The translations under genes and the position numbers were made by a program. From assembly GCF_001625215.2 (NCBI RefSeq), contig NC_030386.2, positions 22,600,545-22,664,544 on the forward strand: a stretch of DNA of 64,000 nucleotides, given 5' to 3'. Below the pieces are notes generated by a model. It was given only the letters and a program-made list of their open reading frames with translations. It had not been told where the DNA came from and ran no database searches. How positions within the stretch are numbered: position 1 is the stretch's first letter; each line of letters begins with the position of its first letter. Below are positions 34,613 through 46,590 of this stretch, one piece after another. This DNA comes from Daucus carota subsp. sativus. Its lineage: Eukaryota > Streptophyta > Magnoliopsida > Apiales > Apiaceae.

Positions 34613-37600
34613 TGTGACGGTCCAGAAATCCGGGGGTCTGGATTCTGACGTCACCACATAAAACCCATTTTTAAACACTTTTGAAAACTCGTATTTTTTT
34701 TTTTAATGATAATATAAGTCAAAGGATTTAAAACTGGAAATTCAAACTTGAAAGCCATAATAAAAGATTTGAAAGAAAACATTTAAACTTTAATAAATGA
34801 TTCGAAAGAGAACATTTAAACCCCCTAAAAGCACAGGATCGCATCCAGGTTACAGTATTGAAATTAGAATCTACCACTATTATTACACAACATCTCTTAC
34901 CAAATCAGATCATCTTCGATAAGAAGAATTACTGCCAATCTATTCCAGCCATGACCTACATCTGAATCTCTATAGCACTGCTCTAGCTTGTACCAACCTC
35001 ATCAACTTTCCTGAACACTCCTCGACCACTTGATTCTCAACTCTGTCTCCTCGCCTAGCATTAGCCTTATTCACGATCTCAATCAATCATTTCATCTTTC
35101 AGCCTTTCTGAAATGGTTAGAAGGGAAAAGCAAGGGTGAGCAACAATGCTCAGCAAGTAATAATAAACAATGATAGTTCTGAAATGATATAACAGAAATT
35201 CACGAGTTCAAGATATAAGAGGATTCAACCTGAGTTCATGAGTTCATGGTATTGTATAGAATGATTTACAATACCTTGCAGCATTTAAACTGAGAAATTC
35301 AATCTTTCCAAAGAATTATTGAATTGGACTATCACATTTTAATTAAAACCAAGGTTAGGCAGCTGATCAGTTCTGCACTAACCCCGAGCAGGCCCCGCCA
35401 TGCTCTATCACTGGATCCAAGGCACTCATTGGCCTAACATGACCACGAATCTGGTCCACAGGTTTATATAAAAACAATAATCCAATTCTCTAATTCAATT
35501 CAAGAAGCCAATGTAAATTAACAGAACATCATCATAAATATCATCAACAACTGAATAATTTCAAATCAAACTTTGATAATAAACTTTTCATAAGTCACAG
35601 TCCATCCTTTCATAAATCATAGTTCAGGAAATCCCTAACTATTCAATATCCTCCATTATCGGCTAAGCAACTGAATTTAGCCTGCTAAACCAGCATGACA
35701 ATGGCGGGTTGAATAATCAAGAAGATCCCAATTCATTCAAAGCTCTAACTATCACTGAGCAACACATGCTTCAATGACAATTTGAACTTCGAATTAATTT
35801 GTAAAACTGGAATTATCTGAATTTTTTGAGGATTAGAAAAGGATGGATAAAAATATTTGCACTTTCCAAATATGAAAAAGAGAGGAACGAATATTTGCAA
35901 CACATACGAAAAGAATGGATCAGAATAATTGCAAGATATCCAAAAGAAGGTTATAGGATACTTGCCTTAAATCTGACTCCCGTCTCACAGCTCATTCTCA
36001 TCTTTCCACTTTCACAATCTATGCATCTCATAATCTCTAGACCATCTCTAGCTATACTCTATTCGCCACATCGCTTCGCTTACTCGATTCATCCCTTATT
36101 CGCTTTGCAATACCATTCCGACTTCCTGACGTCTTCGAGCGTACACGTCTCCTCCAAATCCTTTACGAGAATAAGATAATACTATAGTCAATAAACAATA
36201 TATCGCATATACATATCACGTATATCGATACCCACTTATATACCCCTTTAAACTTATCACATATCACTTAACACATACTCATGCTTTAACCTTATCATAT
36301 AGTCAAATCATATTCCACATAGCATATTACCAATCACTTATCATATGAATCCTATCGAAAATCCGACATCGTCTCGTCTATTTATTAGACTATCCACCTG
36401 TTATCCTATCTCAATCAACAATCAACCCACAAGATCCAATTACTATAATCCATATATTCTTATCCAATATCAATCAACTCACGACACTATGTCATCCAAA
36501 TCTTTTATCACACGTGTATACTATCATGAATAAACATGTATATCACGTAATCATCAATTAATAGCAATCAAATAACATATAATCACATTGTGCACATTTA
36601 ACAACAATTATTCACATTCTCGACTCCATCATATTATTATGTTATATCAAACTAGACTTTATAAGCTTCTATCTCTCTTTCGTTTCACTTGATTCCAATT
36701 TACGGATCAAAAGTTATGATCCAAATTGTTTCCTACTTCCTCTATCAACACATAATACATCACTCTAATAACACACATCACATAACACATGAGATTTCCC
36801 ATCCCGACTAATATCAAATCGAGTCTCGGGTTTAAAATATTTTTTCGGGAATTTTCTGGAAATTTTTAAACATTTTTCGGAATTAAAATCGATAAAAGAA
36901 TCACTTTTCAGATAAATAATCAAGTCCCAAATACTTGAAATTGGACTTGAAATCATTCATAAACAATTATCGAGCCTTGAAAATAATATGGAAAAATATT
37001 TTAAAGCTCGAAACTATTTTTCGGAATTTTTAAATCAAAAAAATAATTAAATCCAATTAATTAATCAATTAAAATCAATTAATAATTAATTAAAATAATT
37101 AATCAATTAATATTTAAATTAATTGACCAATTAAAATAATTAATTACTAATTAAAATTAATTAATAAATCAAATTAGATTTATTTTTGAATAAAGAAATA
37201 ATTAAAAACTATTTTTGGAATTTAAAATAATTAAATAAAACAATTTTAGAAAATTAAAACAAAAAGGTTTAAAGTGTAAACTTTTGAAATCTTGACCGCA
37301 AGGTCAAAACTGTAAATTTCCAAAAGTTACAGGGGCTGATATGCAAGAACTCAAACCCTGATACCATTAATTCACCACCTTTAAAAGTCTGGGGGCTAAA
37401 CGGCAATTCGCCGCCGCCGCCCCCTTTGACTCGCCGGAACTGCTGTTCCCGGCCACCCTACGCCCCCAACAACTCCAGATCAGTAGTACACATAACCAGG
37501 AACTCAAATCCACCATCAGAATTAACAAAGGGTGTGTGGTTCGTCCGGAAAAACGCGGAGAAGTCTCGCCGCCGGCGAGTTTCCCCCGAGTTCCGACGAG

Positions 37601-39092
37601 CTTTCTACTGCCCCTCTGCATAATCTGACAACACACACTTATTCCTTACTATGTGGTCTATCCAAGGGTATACTCAGCCTTTACCCAGGTCCAACGAGGC
37701 GAAATACCGACCAAAAACACAAATTTTCCGGCGACTTACTCAAGAACACCAAGAACACTGATTTTCGAAGATTAAACTGACTTTTCTCTATGTTATGGAA
37801 GTCAAAATTCAACATATAATATACCAAAATGACGAGAAAAACATGCTCTATAACATGGAATCATCAAAACAATCAAACAAACACGTTTGCAAAAATTCAC
37901 TATTTAAATCATATTAATTCGAAATTTAAAACTTCAGTTACTCCCTACCTGTGAATCTCAGGTTGTTTTTGATTGCAGATATAGATTCTACTCTTCGATA
38001 TCTTCGATTTGACTATTCGCACGCTTGATTCTGACTCCAATAACACCTTCAAATCCTCGTTTGATTATGAAGAACACGAAGAACACCGCTCGGTTTCTCT
38101 CGGTATTCGTGCAGAGAAACTGGTGAAATGATTTTACGGGTGAAAATAAGCTCTAGAAGAGGATATTTATATTTACAAATAATTGGTACCCCTTTGGATC
38201 GTTTATGGCATGAAAATACGTATTTAATAACTTTATATTAATAAAGCGGGGTCCAATCGGTACCGGTTTTCGAGATAATCATCAAAACGGGGCTTTTAAA
38301 AGCAATGATTAGTCTGCGGGTCCCATTTGCACGTATTTCAATAAAAAGTAATATAATAATCAAAATATCTAGCTTTCACGTATATCGAGACAAACTGGAT
38401 AATTATCAACAATTAAAATACCCGAAAAACTCCGCCGGACCGACTCCGGGGAAAACCGTACTCCGGATCGAAAAAGTCAAAACACGAAAAATGTCCGGAA
38501 TATTAAAATTAAGCTAAAGGTGAGTTTTGTTGAAACTTCCGGGAAGAAAATTTGCTACACCGTTACGAGTTGACGGTTTTACGAATAATCAAATAATTAA
38601 TAAATAAATACAAATATACGCAATTTAATCCGTAAATCGATCAGAAAATCATATAACAATCCATAAATCGATATGAACATAACTAAATAAACTATATTTT
38701 CTCCTGAGCATATAGAAATTGAAATCTCACGAATACGAACACATATGAGCAGTTAACGCAATAAACCAGATAATATAAAATTCACAAAAATTCATATATT
38801 AATCATATAATACTTATAATTAACCATAATTAATTAACCAACAAATCCACCAATACCACTTACTCACATCACACATATATTCACATAATAATCATCTAGA
38901 ATTTTCGAAACAATATATGAAAATCAGTTTTAAAAATATAATCATTTATCAATAACACAATAACCCGGGGTTTAATATAAAATTTTGAAAACTCCTTAAA
39001 CTGGAATAAAATATTAAATCTTATTCCTTATTTATTAAGAAGACCACTTATAATACTAATAAAAATATTTTTTAAAAATCCGGGTCATTACA
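34613..39092 (-). repeat. 3' LTR of the LARD (left copy)
   Basis: 4480 bp. The only difference I found from the other copy is 11 versus 10 T in a run near 34694-34704. All short frames in it (for example at 35826, 36345, 37426, 38305) recur with identical translations 6339 bp further on. On the element's strand, a TATA box TATAAATA lies at the complement of 38164-38171, followed by a transcribed-looking leader. A GC-rich patch (37390-37620) with CCGCCGCCGCC stands out in otherwise AT-rich DNA. No protein family is recognisable in the short frames, so I list none as genes. Confidence 0.93.
38164..38171 (-). promoter_or_regulatory. Putative TATA box of the LARD LTR (left copy)
   Basis: TATAAATA on the minus strand, duplicated at 44503-44510 in the right LTR. 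It would place transcription start roughly 30 bp further along the minus strand. It precedes a CT-rich leader (CCAGTTTCTCTGCACG). Confidence 0.4.
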
Positions 39093-40952
39093 ATCTACCC
39101 TCCTTATAGGGATTCCGTCCTCGGAATCAGAGAAAGAAGGAGGATGCATAATCTGTAAAATCCATACTAATCCACAACACAAGTATAATCACATACAACT
39201 ATTCACATAATCACATCAATATTCAACTAGAGCCAACAATAATATCTAGACAAATACATTTATAATAATCAATTCTAAATTTAATAATATGGGATATTAC
39301 ATTCTACCCCCCTTATAAGGATTCCGCCCTCGGAATCCGCGAAGAAAACTAAAACGTACACGCTTCGTAATATCACATGCTCATCCGCCCTTAATCAACC
39401 TTGGCATACCTTTAAAGTTAAAGAAATAGGAGAATCAAAGCCTTCACAATTTCAAACTTCATTTCCCAAGAATTAATCTTTTGGAAATTTTGAATAGAAC
39501 CAAATGTTTTCAAGGTAGATCACATTTGAATAAAGGAGTGACTGAGAGATCTATATGATCAACGAACTTGGTGTTGCGTGTCCACATTAGACACTACTAA
39601 AGGTTGTTAACCTTCTTGTAATCACAACACACACAAGTGATGGCGTCCCATCCAACTCCTATCACACAGACAGGTATACCTTGTGTCCCCTATAAATAGG
39701 GTTGTTCATCCCAATCAAATTGAAGAAATGCTAAGGAATATCAGAGAATATCAAGGGATATCAACAATATCAAAGAACACTAAGGGATATCAAGGTAGAT
39801 GAAAGGGTATCAAGGAATGTCAAGAAATGTCAAACAATATCAAGGAACATCACTATCTCTTCACAACAAACCTTTATCACACATCTTTGCTTTCCAACTC
39901 ATACCAATAATCAATATCAATGTCATTTTAGAATTTGGAGAAATTGAAGATCTCGTTTATCGAAATGATATCATAATAACTCACTGATGAAAAACCTATA
40001 ATCACAAGAATCTTTAGTTGAAGAGAGGTATTGCCAAGGTCTTCTCAAATTCCCACTCTACTTTACGAAATCGTTATTCGATTTATGTCATCCTTTCAAC
40101 GTTCTCGATAATCAATCGATTTGACTCGTAATAGCCTCGTAAGATGTCATCGTAGACGTTATCGTTCGTAATAAGTCTGGCCCAAGTAGTTCACGTTCTC
40201 ATATTTCATCCGGTTGCCTTTGAATTCCATAGCACAAACACGTAACGTATCTTCGATTGTCTGGATCATCAACCTGTGGGTTATGGGCCCACCTTGATAC
40301 CATTTGAAATCCCGATTAGCTCGAAGCGTTGTCGTCGAGGACTAACGTTCTAACTTACTCGTAGACATCATCTCTAATAACTGGACTCAATTCCACGTAT
40401 TCTCTATCATTCACTTCTCACCTATCAACCTCTATCTACCAATCTCTCCTTCTAATCCAATACAACTCATACTCTACACTTACTCTTCATATCTTCACTC
40501 AAAACAATATACATCTTCCAAATATCTGACATGGTCAACATACTATGAACCATGCATTTATATCATCCTCAAATCAATATGATAATCCGGTTTCAAATAT
40601 GCAGTATAGTCAGAATACTCTGAACTCTGCATTTTCACCATTCTCAATTCAATCATTCACTATCAAACTCTTCTATCTAGGTCTAATACTGACCTTTCCC
40701 ACAATTCACCATCTCAATTAGTCAACATACTAGAAATCATATGTCTAACTTAGGAATCAAAATCTCTCTAAACTTCTACACTCAACTTGATCGTCTAACC
40801 AGATTCTATACCTCTATCACATCTCTAGACTATTTCTAAATAGTCTCACAATACCTCTATACGAGGTCACCCAACATTCTTCTCTAGAAAACCTATAACT
40901 ATGATCTATATTCTAATTTCAAATACTTATAACCTGTTGCTCTGATACCAAC
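39093..40952 (-). repeat. Non-coding interior of the LARD
   Basis: No ORF of note. A purine tract with the conserved GAATCC/GGACG-type block (39093-39130) is duplicated at about 39296-39340. A minisatellite of ATATCAAGG-type words fills about 39728-39850. The perfect Met primer site is at 40939-40950, and a second GGTATCA word occurs at about 40297-40303. Confidence 0.75.
39728..39850. repeat. Minisatellite of ATATCAAGG-type units
   Basis: About ten imperfect copies of an 11-13 base unit (AGGGATATCA, AGGAATGTCA, AACAATATCA) in tandem inside the LARD interior. Confidence 0.75.
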
Positions 40953-43900
40953 TGTGACGGTCCAGAAATCCGGGGGTCTGGATTCTGACGTCACCACATA
41001 AAACCCATTTTTAAACACTTTTGAAAACTCGTATTTTTTTTTTAATGATAATATAAGTCAAAGGATTTAAAACTGGAAATTCAAACTTGAAAGCCATAAT
41101 AAAAGATTTGAAAGAAAACATTTAAACTTTAATAAATGATTCGAAAGAGAACATTTAAACCCCCTAAAAGCACAGGATCGCATCCAGGTTACAGTATTGA
41201 AATTAGAATCTACCACTATTATTACACAACATCTCTTACCAAATCAGATCATCTTCGATAAGAAGAATTACTGCCAATCTATTCCAGCCATGACCTACAT
41301 CTGAATCTCTATAGCACTGCTCTAGCTTGTACCAACCTCATCAACTTTCCTGAACACTCCTCGACCACTTGATTCTCAACTCTGTCTCCTCGCCTAGCAT
41401 TAGCCTTATTCACGATCTCAATCAATCATTTCATCTTTCAGCCTTTCTGAAATGGTTAGAAGGGAAAAGCAAGGGTGAGCAACAATGCTCAGCAAGTAAT
41501 AATAAACAATGATAGTTCTGAAATGATATAACAGAAATTCACGAGTTCAAGATATAAGAGGATTCAACCTGAGTTCATGAGTTCATGGTATTGTATAGAA
41601 TGATTTACAATACCTTGCAGCATTTAAACTGAGAAATTCAATCTTTCCAAAGAATTATTGAATTGGACTATCACATTTTAATTAAAACCAAGGTTAGGCA
41701 GCTGATCAGTTCTGCACTAACCCCGAGCAGGCCCCGCCATGCTCTATCACTGGATCCAAGGCACTCATTGGCCTAACATGACCACGAATCTGGTCCACAG
41801 GTTTATATAAAAACAATAATCCAATTCTCTAATTCAATTCAAGAAGCCAATGTAAATTAACAGAACATCATCATAAATATCATCAACAACTGAATAATTT
41901 CAAATCAAACTTTGATAATAAACTTTTCATAAGTCACAGTCCATCCTTTCATAAATCATAGTTCAGGAAATCCCTAACTATTCAATATCCTCCATTATCG
42001 GCTAAGCAACTGAATTTAGCCTGCTAAACCAGCATGACAATGGCGGGTTGAATAATCAAGAAGATCCCAATTCATTCAAAGCTCTAACTATCACTGAGCA
42101 ACACATGCTTCAATGACAATTTGAACTTCGAATTAATTTGTAAAACTGGAATTATCTGAATTTTTTGAGGATTAGAAAAGGATGGATAAAAATATTTGCA
42201 CTTTCCAAATATGAAAAAGAGAGGAACGAATATTTGCAACACATACGAAAAGAATGGATCAGAATAATTGCAAGATATCCAAAAGAAGGTTATAGGATAC
42301 TTGCCTTAAATCTGACTCCCGTCTCACAGCTCATTCTCATCTTTCCACTTTCACAATCTATGCATCTCATAATCTCTAGACCATCTCTAGCTATACTCTA
42401 TTCGCCACATCGCTTCGCTTACTCGATTCATCCCTTATTCGCTTTGCAATACCATTCCGACTTCCTGACGTCTTCGAGCGTACACGTCTCCTCCAAATCC
42501 TTTACGAGAATAAGATAATACTATAGTCAATAAACAATATATCGCATATACATATCACGTATATCGATACCCACTTATATACCCCTTTAAACTTATCACA
42601 TATCACTTAACACATACTCATGCTTTAACCTTATCATATAGTCAAATCATATTCCACATAGCATATTACCAATCACTTATCATATGAATCCTATCGAAAA
42701 TCCGACATCGTCTCGTCTATTTATTAGACTATCCACCTGTTATCCTATCTCAATCAACAATCAACCCACAAGATCCAATTACTATAATCCATATATTCTT
42801 ATCCAATATCAATCAACTCACGACACTATGTCATCCAAATCTTTTATCACACGTGTATACTATCATGAATAAACATGTATATCACGTAATCATCAATTAA
42901 TAGCAATCAAATAACATATAATCACATTGTGCACATTTAACAACAATTATTCACATTCTCGACTCCATCATATTATTATGTTATATCAAACTAGACTTTA
43001 TAAGCTTCTATCTCTCTTTCGTTTCACTTGATTCCAATTTACGGATCAAAAGTTATGATCCAAATTGTTTCCTACTTCCTCTATCAACACATAATACATC
43101 ACTCTAATAACACACATCACATAACACATGAGATTTCCCATCCCGACTAATATCAAATCGAGTCTCGGGTTTAAAATATTTTTTCGGGAATTTTCTGGAA
43201 ATTTTTAAACATTTTTCGGAATTAAAATCGATAAAAGAATCACTTTTCAGATAAATAATCAAGTCCCAAATACTTGAAATTGGACTTGAAATCATTCATA
43301 AACAATTATCGAGCCTTGAAAATAATATGGAAAAATATTTTAAAGCTCGAAACTATTTTTCGGAATTTTTAAATCAAAAAAATAATTAAATCCAATTAAT
43401 TAATCAATTAAAATCAATTAATAATTAATTAAAATAATTAATCAATTAATATTTAAATTAATTGACCAATTAAAATAATTAATTACTAATTAAAATTAAT
43501 TAATAAATCAAATTAGATTTATTTTTGAATAAAGAAATAATTAAAAACTATTTTTGGAATTTAAAATAATTAAATAAAACAATTTTAGAAAATTAAAACA
43601 AAAAGGTTTAAAGTGTAAACTTTTGAAATCTTGACCGCAAGGTCAAAACTGTAAATTTCCAAAAGTTACAGGGGCTGATATGCAAGAACTCAAACCCTGA
43701 TACCATTAATTCACCACCTTTAAAAGTCTGGGGGCTAAACGGCAATTCGCCGCCGCCGCCCCCTTTGACTCGCCGGAACTGCTGTTCCCGGCCACCCTAC
43801 GCCCCCAACAACTCCAGATCAGTAGTACACATAACCAGGAACTCAAATCCACCATCAGAATTAACAAAGGGTGTGTGGTTCGTCCGGAAAAACGCGGAGA

Positions 43901-45431
43901 AGTCTCGCCGCCGGCGAGTTTCCCCCGAGTTCCGACGAGCTTTCTACTGCCCCTCTGCATAATCTGACAACACACACTTATTCCTTACTATGTGGTCTAT
44001 CCAAGGGTATACTCAGCCTTTACCCAGGTCCAACGAGGCGAAATACCGACCAAAAACACAAATTTTCCGGCGACTTACTCAAGAACACCAAGAACACTGA
44101 TTTTCGAAGATTAAACTGACTTTTCTCTATGTTATGGAAGTCAAAATTCAACATATAATATACCAAAATGACGAGAAAAACATGCTCTATAACATGGAAT
44201 CATCAAAACAATCAAACAAACACGTTTGCAAAAATTCACTATTTAAATCATATTAATTCGAAATTTAAAACTTCAGTTACTCCCTACCTGTGAATCTCAG
44301 GTTGTTTTTGATTGCAGATATAGATTCTACTCTTCGATATCTTCGATTTGACTATTCGCACGCTTGATTCTGACTCCAATAACACCTTCAAATCCTCGTT
44401 TGATTATGAAGAACACGAAGAACACCGCTCGGTTTCTCTCGGTATTCGTGCAGAGAAACTGGTGAAATGATTTTACGGGTGAAAATAAGCTCTAGAAGAG
44501 GATATTTATATTTACAAATAATTGGTACCCCTTTGGATCGTTTATGGCATGAAAATACGTATTTAATAACTTTATATTAATAAAGCGGGGTCCAATCGGT
44601 ACCGGTTTTCGAGATAATCATCAAAACGGGGCTTTTAAAAGCAATGATTAGTCTGCGGGTCCCATTTGCACGTATTTCAATAAAAAGTAATATAATAATC
44701 AAAATATCTAGCTTTCACGTATATCGAGACAAACTGGATAATTATCAACAATTAAAATACCCGAAAAACTCCGCCGGACCGACTCCGGGGAAAACCGTAC
44801 TCCGGATCGAAAAAGTCAAAACACGAAAAATGTCCGGAATATTAAAATTAAGCTAAAGGTGAGTTTTGTTGAAACTTCCGGGAAGAAAATTTGCTACACC
44901 GTTACGAGTTGACGGTTTTACGAATAATCAAATAATTAATAAATAAATACAAATATACGCAATTTAATCCGTAAATCGATCAGAAAATCATATAACAATC
45001 CATAAATCGATATGAACATAACTAAATAAACTATATTTTCTCCTGAGCATATAGAAATTGAAATCTCACGAATACGAACACATATGAGCAGTTAACGCAA
45101 TAAACCAGATAATATAAAATTCACAAAAATTCATATATTAATCATATAATACTTATAATTAACCATAATTAATTAACCAACAAATCCACCAATACCACTT
45201 ACTCACATCACACATATATTCACATAATAATCATCTAGAATTTTCGAAACAATATATGAAAATCAGTTTTAAAAATATAATCATTTATCAATAACACAAT
45301 AACCCGGGGTTTAATATAAAATTTTGAAAACTCCTTAAACTGGAATAAAATATTAAATCTTATTCCTTATTTATTAAGAAGACCACTTATAATACTAATA
45401 AAAATATTTTTTAAAAATCCGGGTCATTACA
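40953..45431 (-). repeat. 5' LTR of the LARD (right copy)
   Basis: 4479 bp. Begins directly after the primer site and carries the promoter copy that would drive the element (TATAAATA as the complement of 44503-44510). Confidence 0.93.
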
Positions 45432-45436
45432 GTGAC

Positions 45437-45910
45437 CCTAAGTGTATCATATTATCAAAAAAAAAAAACAAGAAATATTGTCCCAAAAAAAAAAAGAATG
45501 TAACAACGCCACGTCATCGTGCCACGTTGTTTGTCAGTAATATTTCAAAACTCTGGGTTACTTATCCGCCTCCGGTTTTGGATCCAAAAGACCAACAATG
45601 ATGATACATGAGTCCACAGATTCGGAAACCAGGCAGCTTTAAATAATTCATACAAAACCATCAAACATCCCCCCGCAAATCGTAAAATGTGTGCATATTT
45701 AACCTCCACACACGCATGCACGCACAAACCAAACTTATCTACAAAATTACCCACCGTTTTGTGTAATCTGTGTAATTTCTACACACCCAACCACACATCT
45801 ACACATGCACTTACATGTATAAGTATAGCAAGCTCTTTCTCAGATATGTTGTTGTATTTGCAACAACAATATCTCCTTTCAATATACTTTGGTTTTTACA
45901 ATTGAGAGCA
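45437..45910 (+). promoter_or_regulatory. Upstream region of the small intronless gene
   Basis: Holds CCACGTCATCGTGCCACG (about 45509-45526; two ACGT-core sites), CACACGCATGCACGCAC (about 45709-45725; a CATGCA RY element), and a possible TATA box GTATAAGTATAG (about 45816-45827). The element activity is inferred only. Confidence 0.4.
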
Positions 45911-46171
45911 ATGTCGCCAACTGCAGCAATGCTGATTCTTTGTAATCACAGACATGGTTCATTCCTGGCTCAGGAGACTTCTGGTTCAGGAGCTGTTTCA
46001 TTTTTCCGCGCCAAGGCGGAGGGGTTCAAGCGCTTTCTGGATCACATTCACGTATTTGAAGAAGGATCGAGTGCAGAACGAAGTAGTGTGGAGACTCGGG
46101 GGAAATATCCGTCTTCTGAGGCAGAGTTGATGGAGAACAGGCTTCGCGCAGTTCTTGAATTCTGCTGGTAG
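45911..46171 (+). CDS. Small plant protein of unknown function, 86 residues
   Basis: Start chosen at ATGTCGCCAACT (45911), after a probable 5' UTR; an in-frame upstream ATG at 45815 lies next to the TATA-like sequence and is less likely. The product has a hydrophobic N-terminus (MSPTAAMLILC), then SFLAQETSGSGAVSFFRAKA, then an acidic/basic amphipathic middle (EGFKRFLDHIHVFEEG), ending ENRLRAVLEFCW. Codon-like composition, GC content above the flanks and a clean stop support a real gene. I do not recognise a domain. Its 3' end faces the pyrophosphatase gene, with about 420 bp between stop codons. It begins 480 bp right of the LARD duplication, so its distal promoter may be disrupted by that insertion. 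Confidence 0.65.
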   Translation: MSPTAAMLILCNHRHGSFLAQETSGSGAVSFFRAKAEGFKRFLDHIHVFEEGSSAERSSVETRGKYPSSEAELMENRLRAVLEFCW

Positions 46172-46590
46172 TTGTACCTTGTGTGTGTCTGTGTGTATAT
46201 ATGCTATGCAATTATGTACAGATTTGGCAATTCTTCTTCATTAAACCTGTGGTCATGTAGCTTGTGTTGCTTAGCAATCAAAGGCTGACATAATATGAGT
46301 TCCATTGCATCTCAAAACAGATAAATCTTTGTAAACTAAGTAGCATATGACTAAAAGAGAAAAAAGGAAAAAGGCAGCATAGCTCAATAGCTTGGGTGAC
46401 TTCCAATTCAAAACCTGAAATAATGATTTATGTTGTATCTCAAAATAGATATAAATCATTCTATAGTCGAATCTAGAGAATTCTTGTAACAATGATACCA
46501 GGCCTTGTCACAAAAAGAGACGATACAGGAAGAATAATAATACAGGCACGGCTATTGATCACCACGCTGACATAAGCTCAAAAAATTTGT

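Larger units (their letters stand above)
34613..45431 (-). mobile_element. LARD-like LTR retrotransposon, 10.8 kb, 4.48-kb LTRs, non-coding interior
   Basis: LTRs 34613-39092 (4480 bp) and 40953-45431 (4479 bp) both begin TGTGACGG and end TCATTACA. The target duplication GTGAC is at 34608-34612 and 45432-45436. The complement of 40939-40950 is TGGTATCAGAGC, a perfect initiator-Met primer site next to the right LTR, and the complement of 39093-39105 is a purine-rich tract next to the left LTR. The element therefore reads on the minus strand. The 1.86-kb interior has no gag or pol. Long LTRs with a non-coding interior define LARDs, mobilised by proteins of an autonomous gypsy relative. Confidence 0.93.

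Noticed and set aside
35826..38517. Several 60-117 codon ORFs, repeated at 42165-44856
   Set aside because: They are inside the LARD LTRs, overlap each other on both strands, and show no family motifs; identical recurrence reflects LTR identity, not gene duplication.
34613..45431. Idea that the two 4.48-kb copies are a segmental or assembly duplication
   Set aside because: TG...CA ends, perfect GTGAC duplication, primer site and purine tract at the inner borders all fit LTRs of one element.
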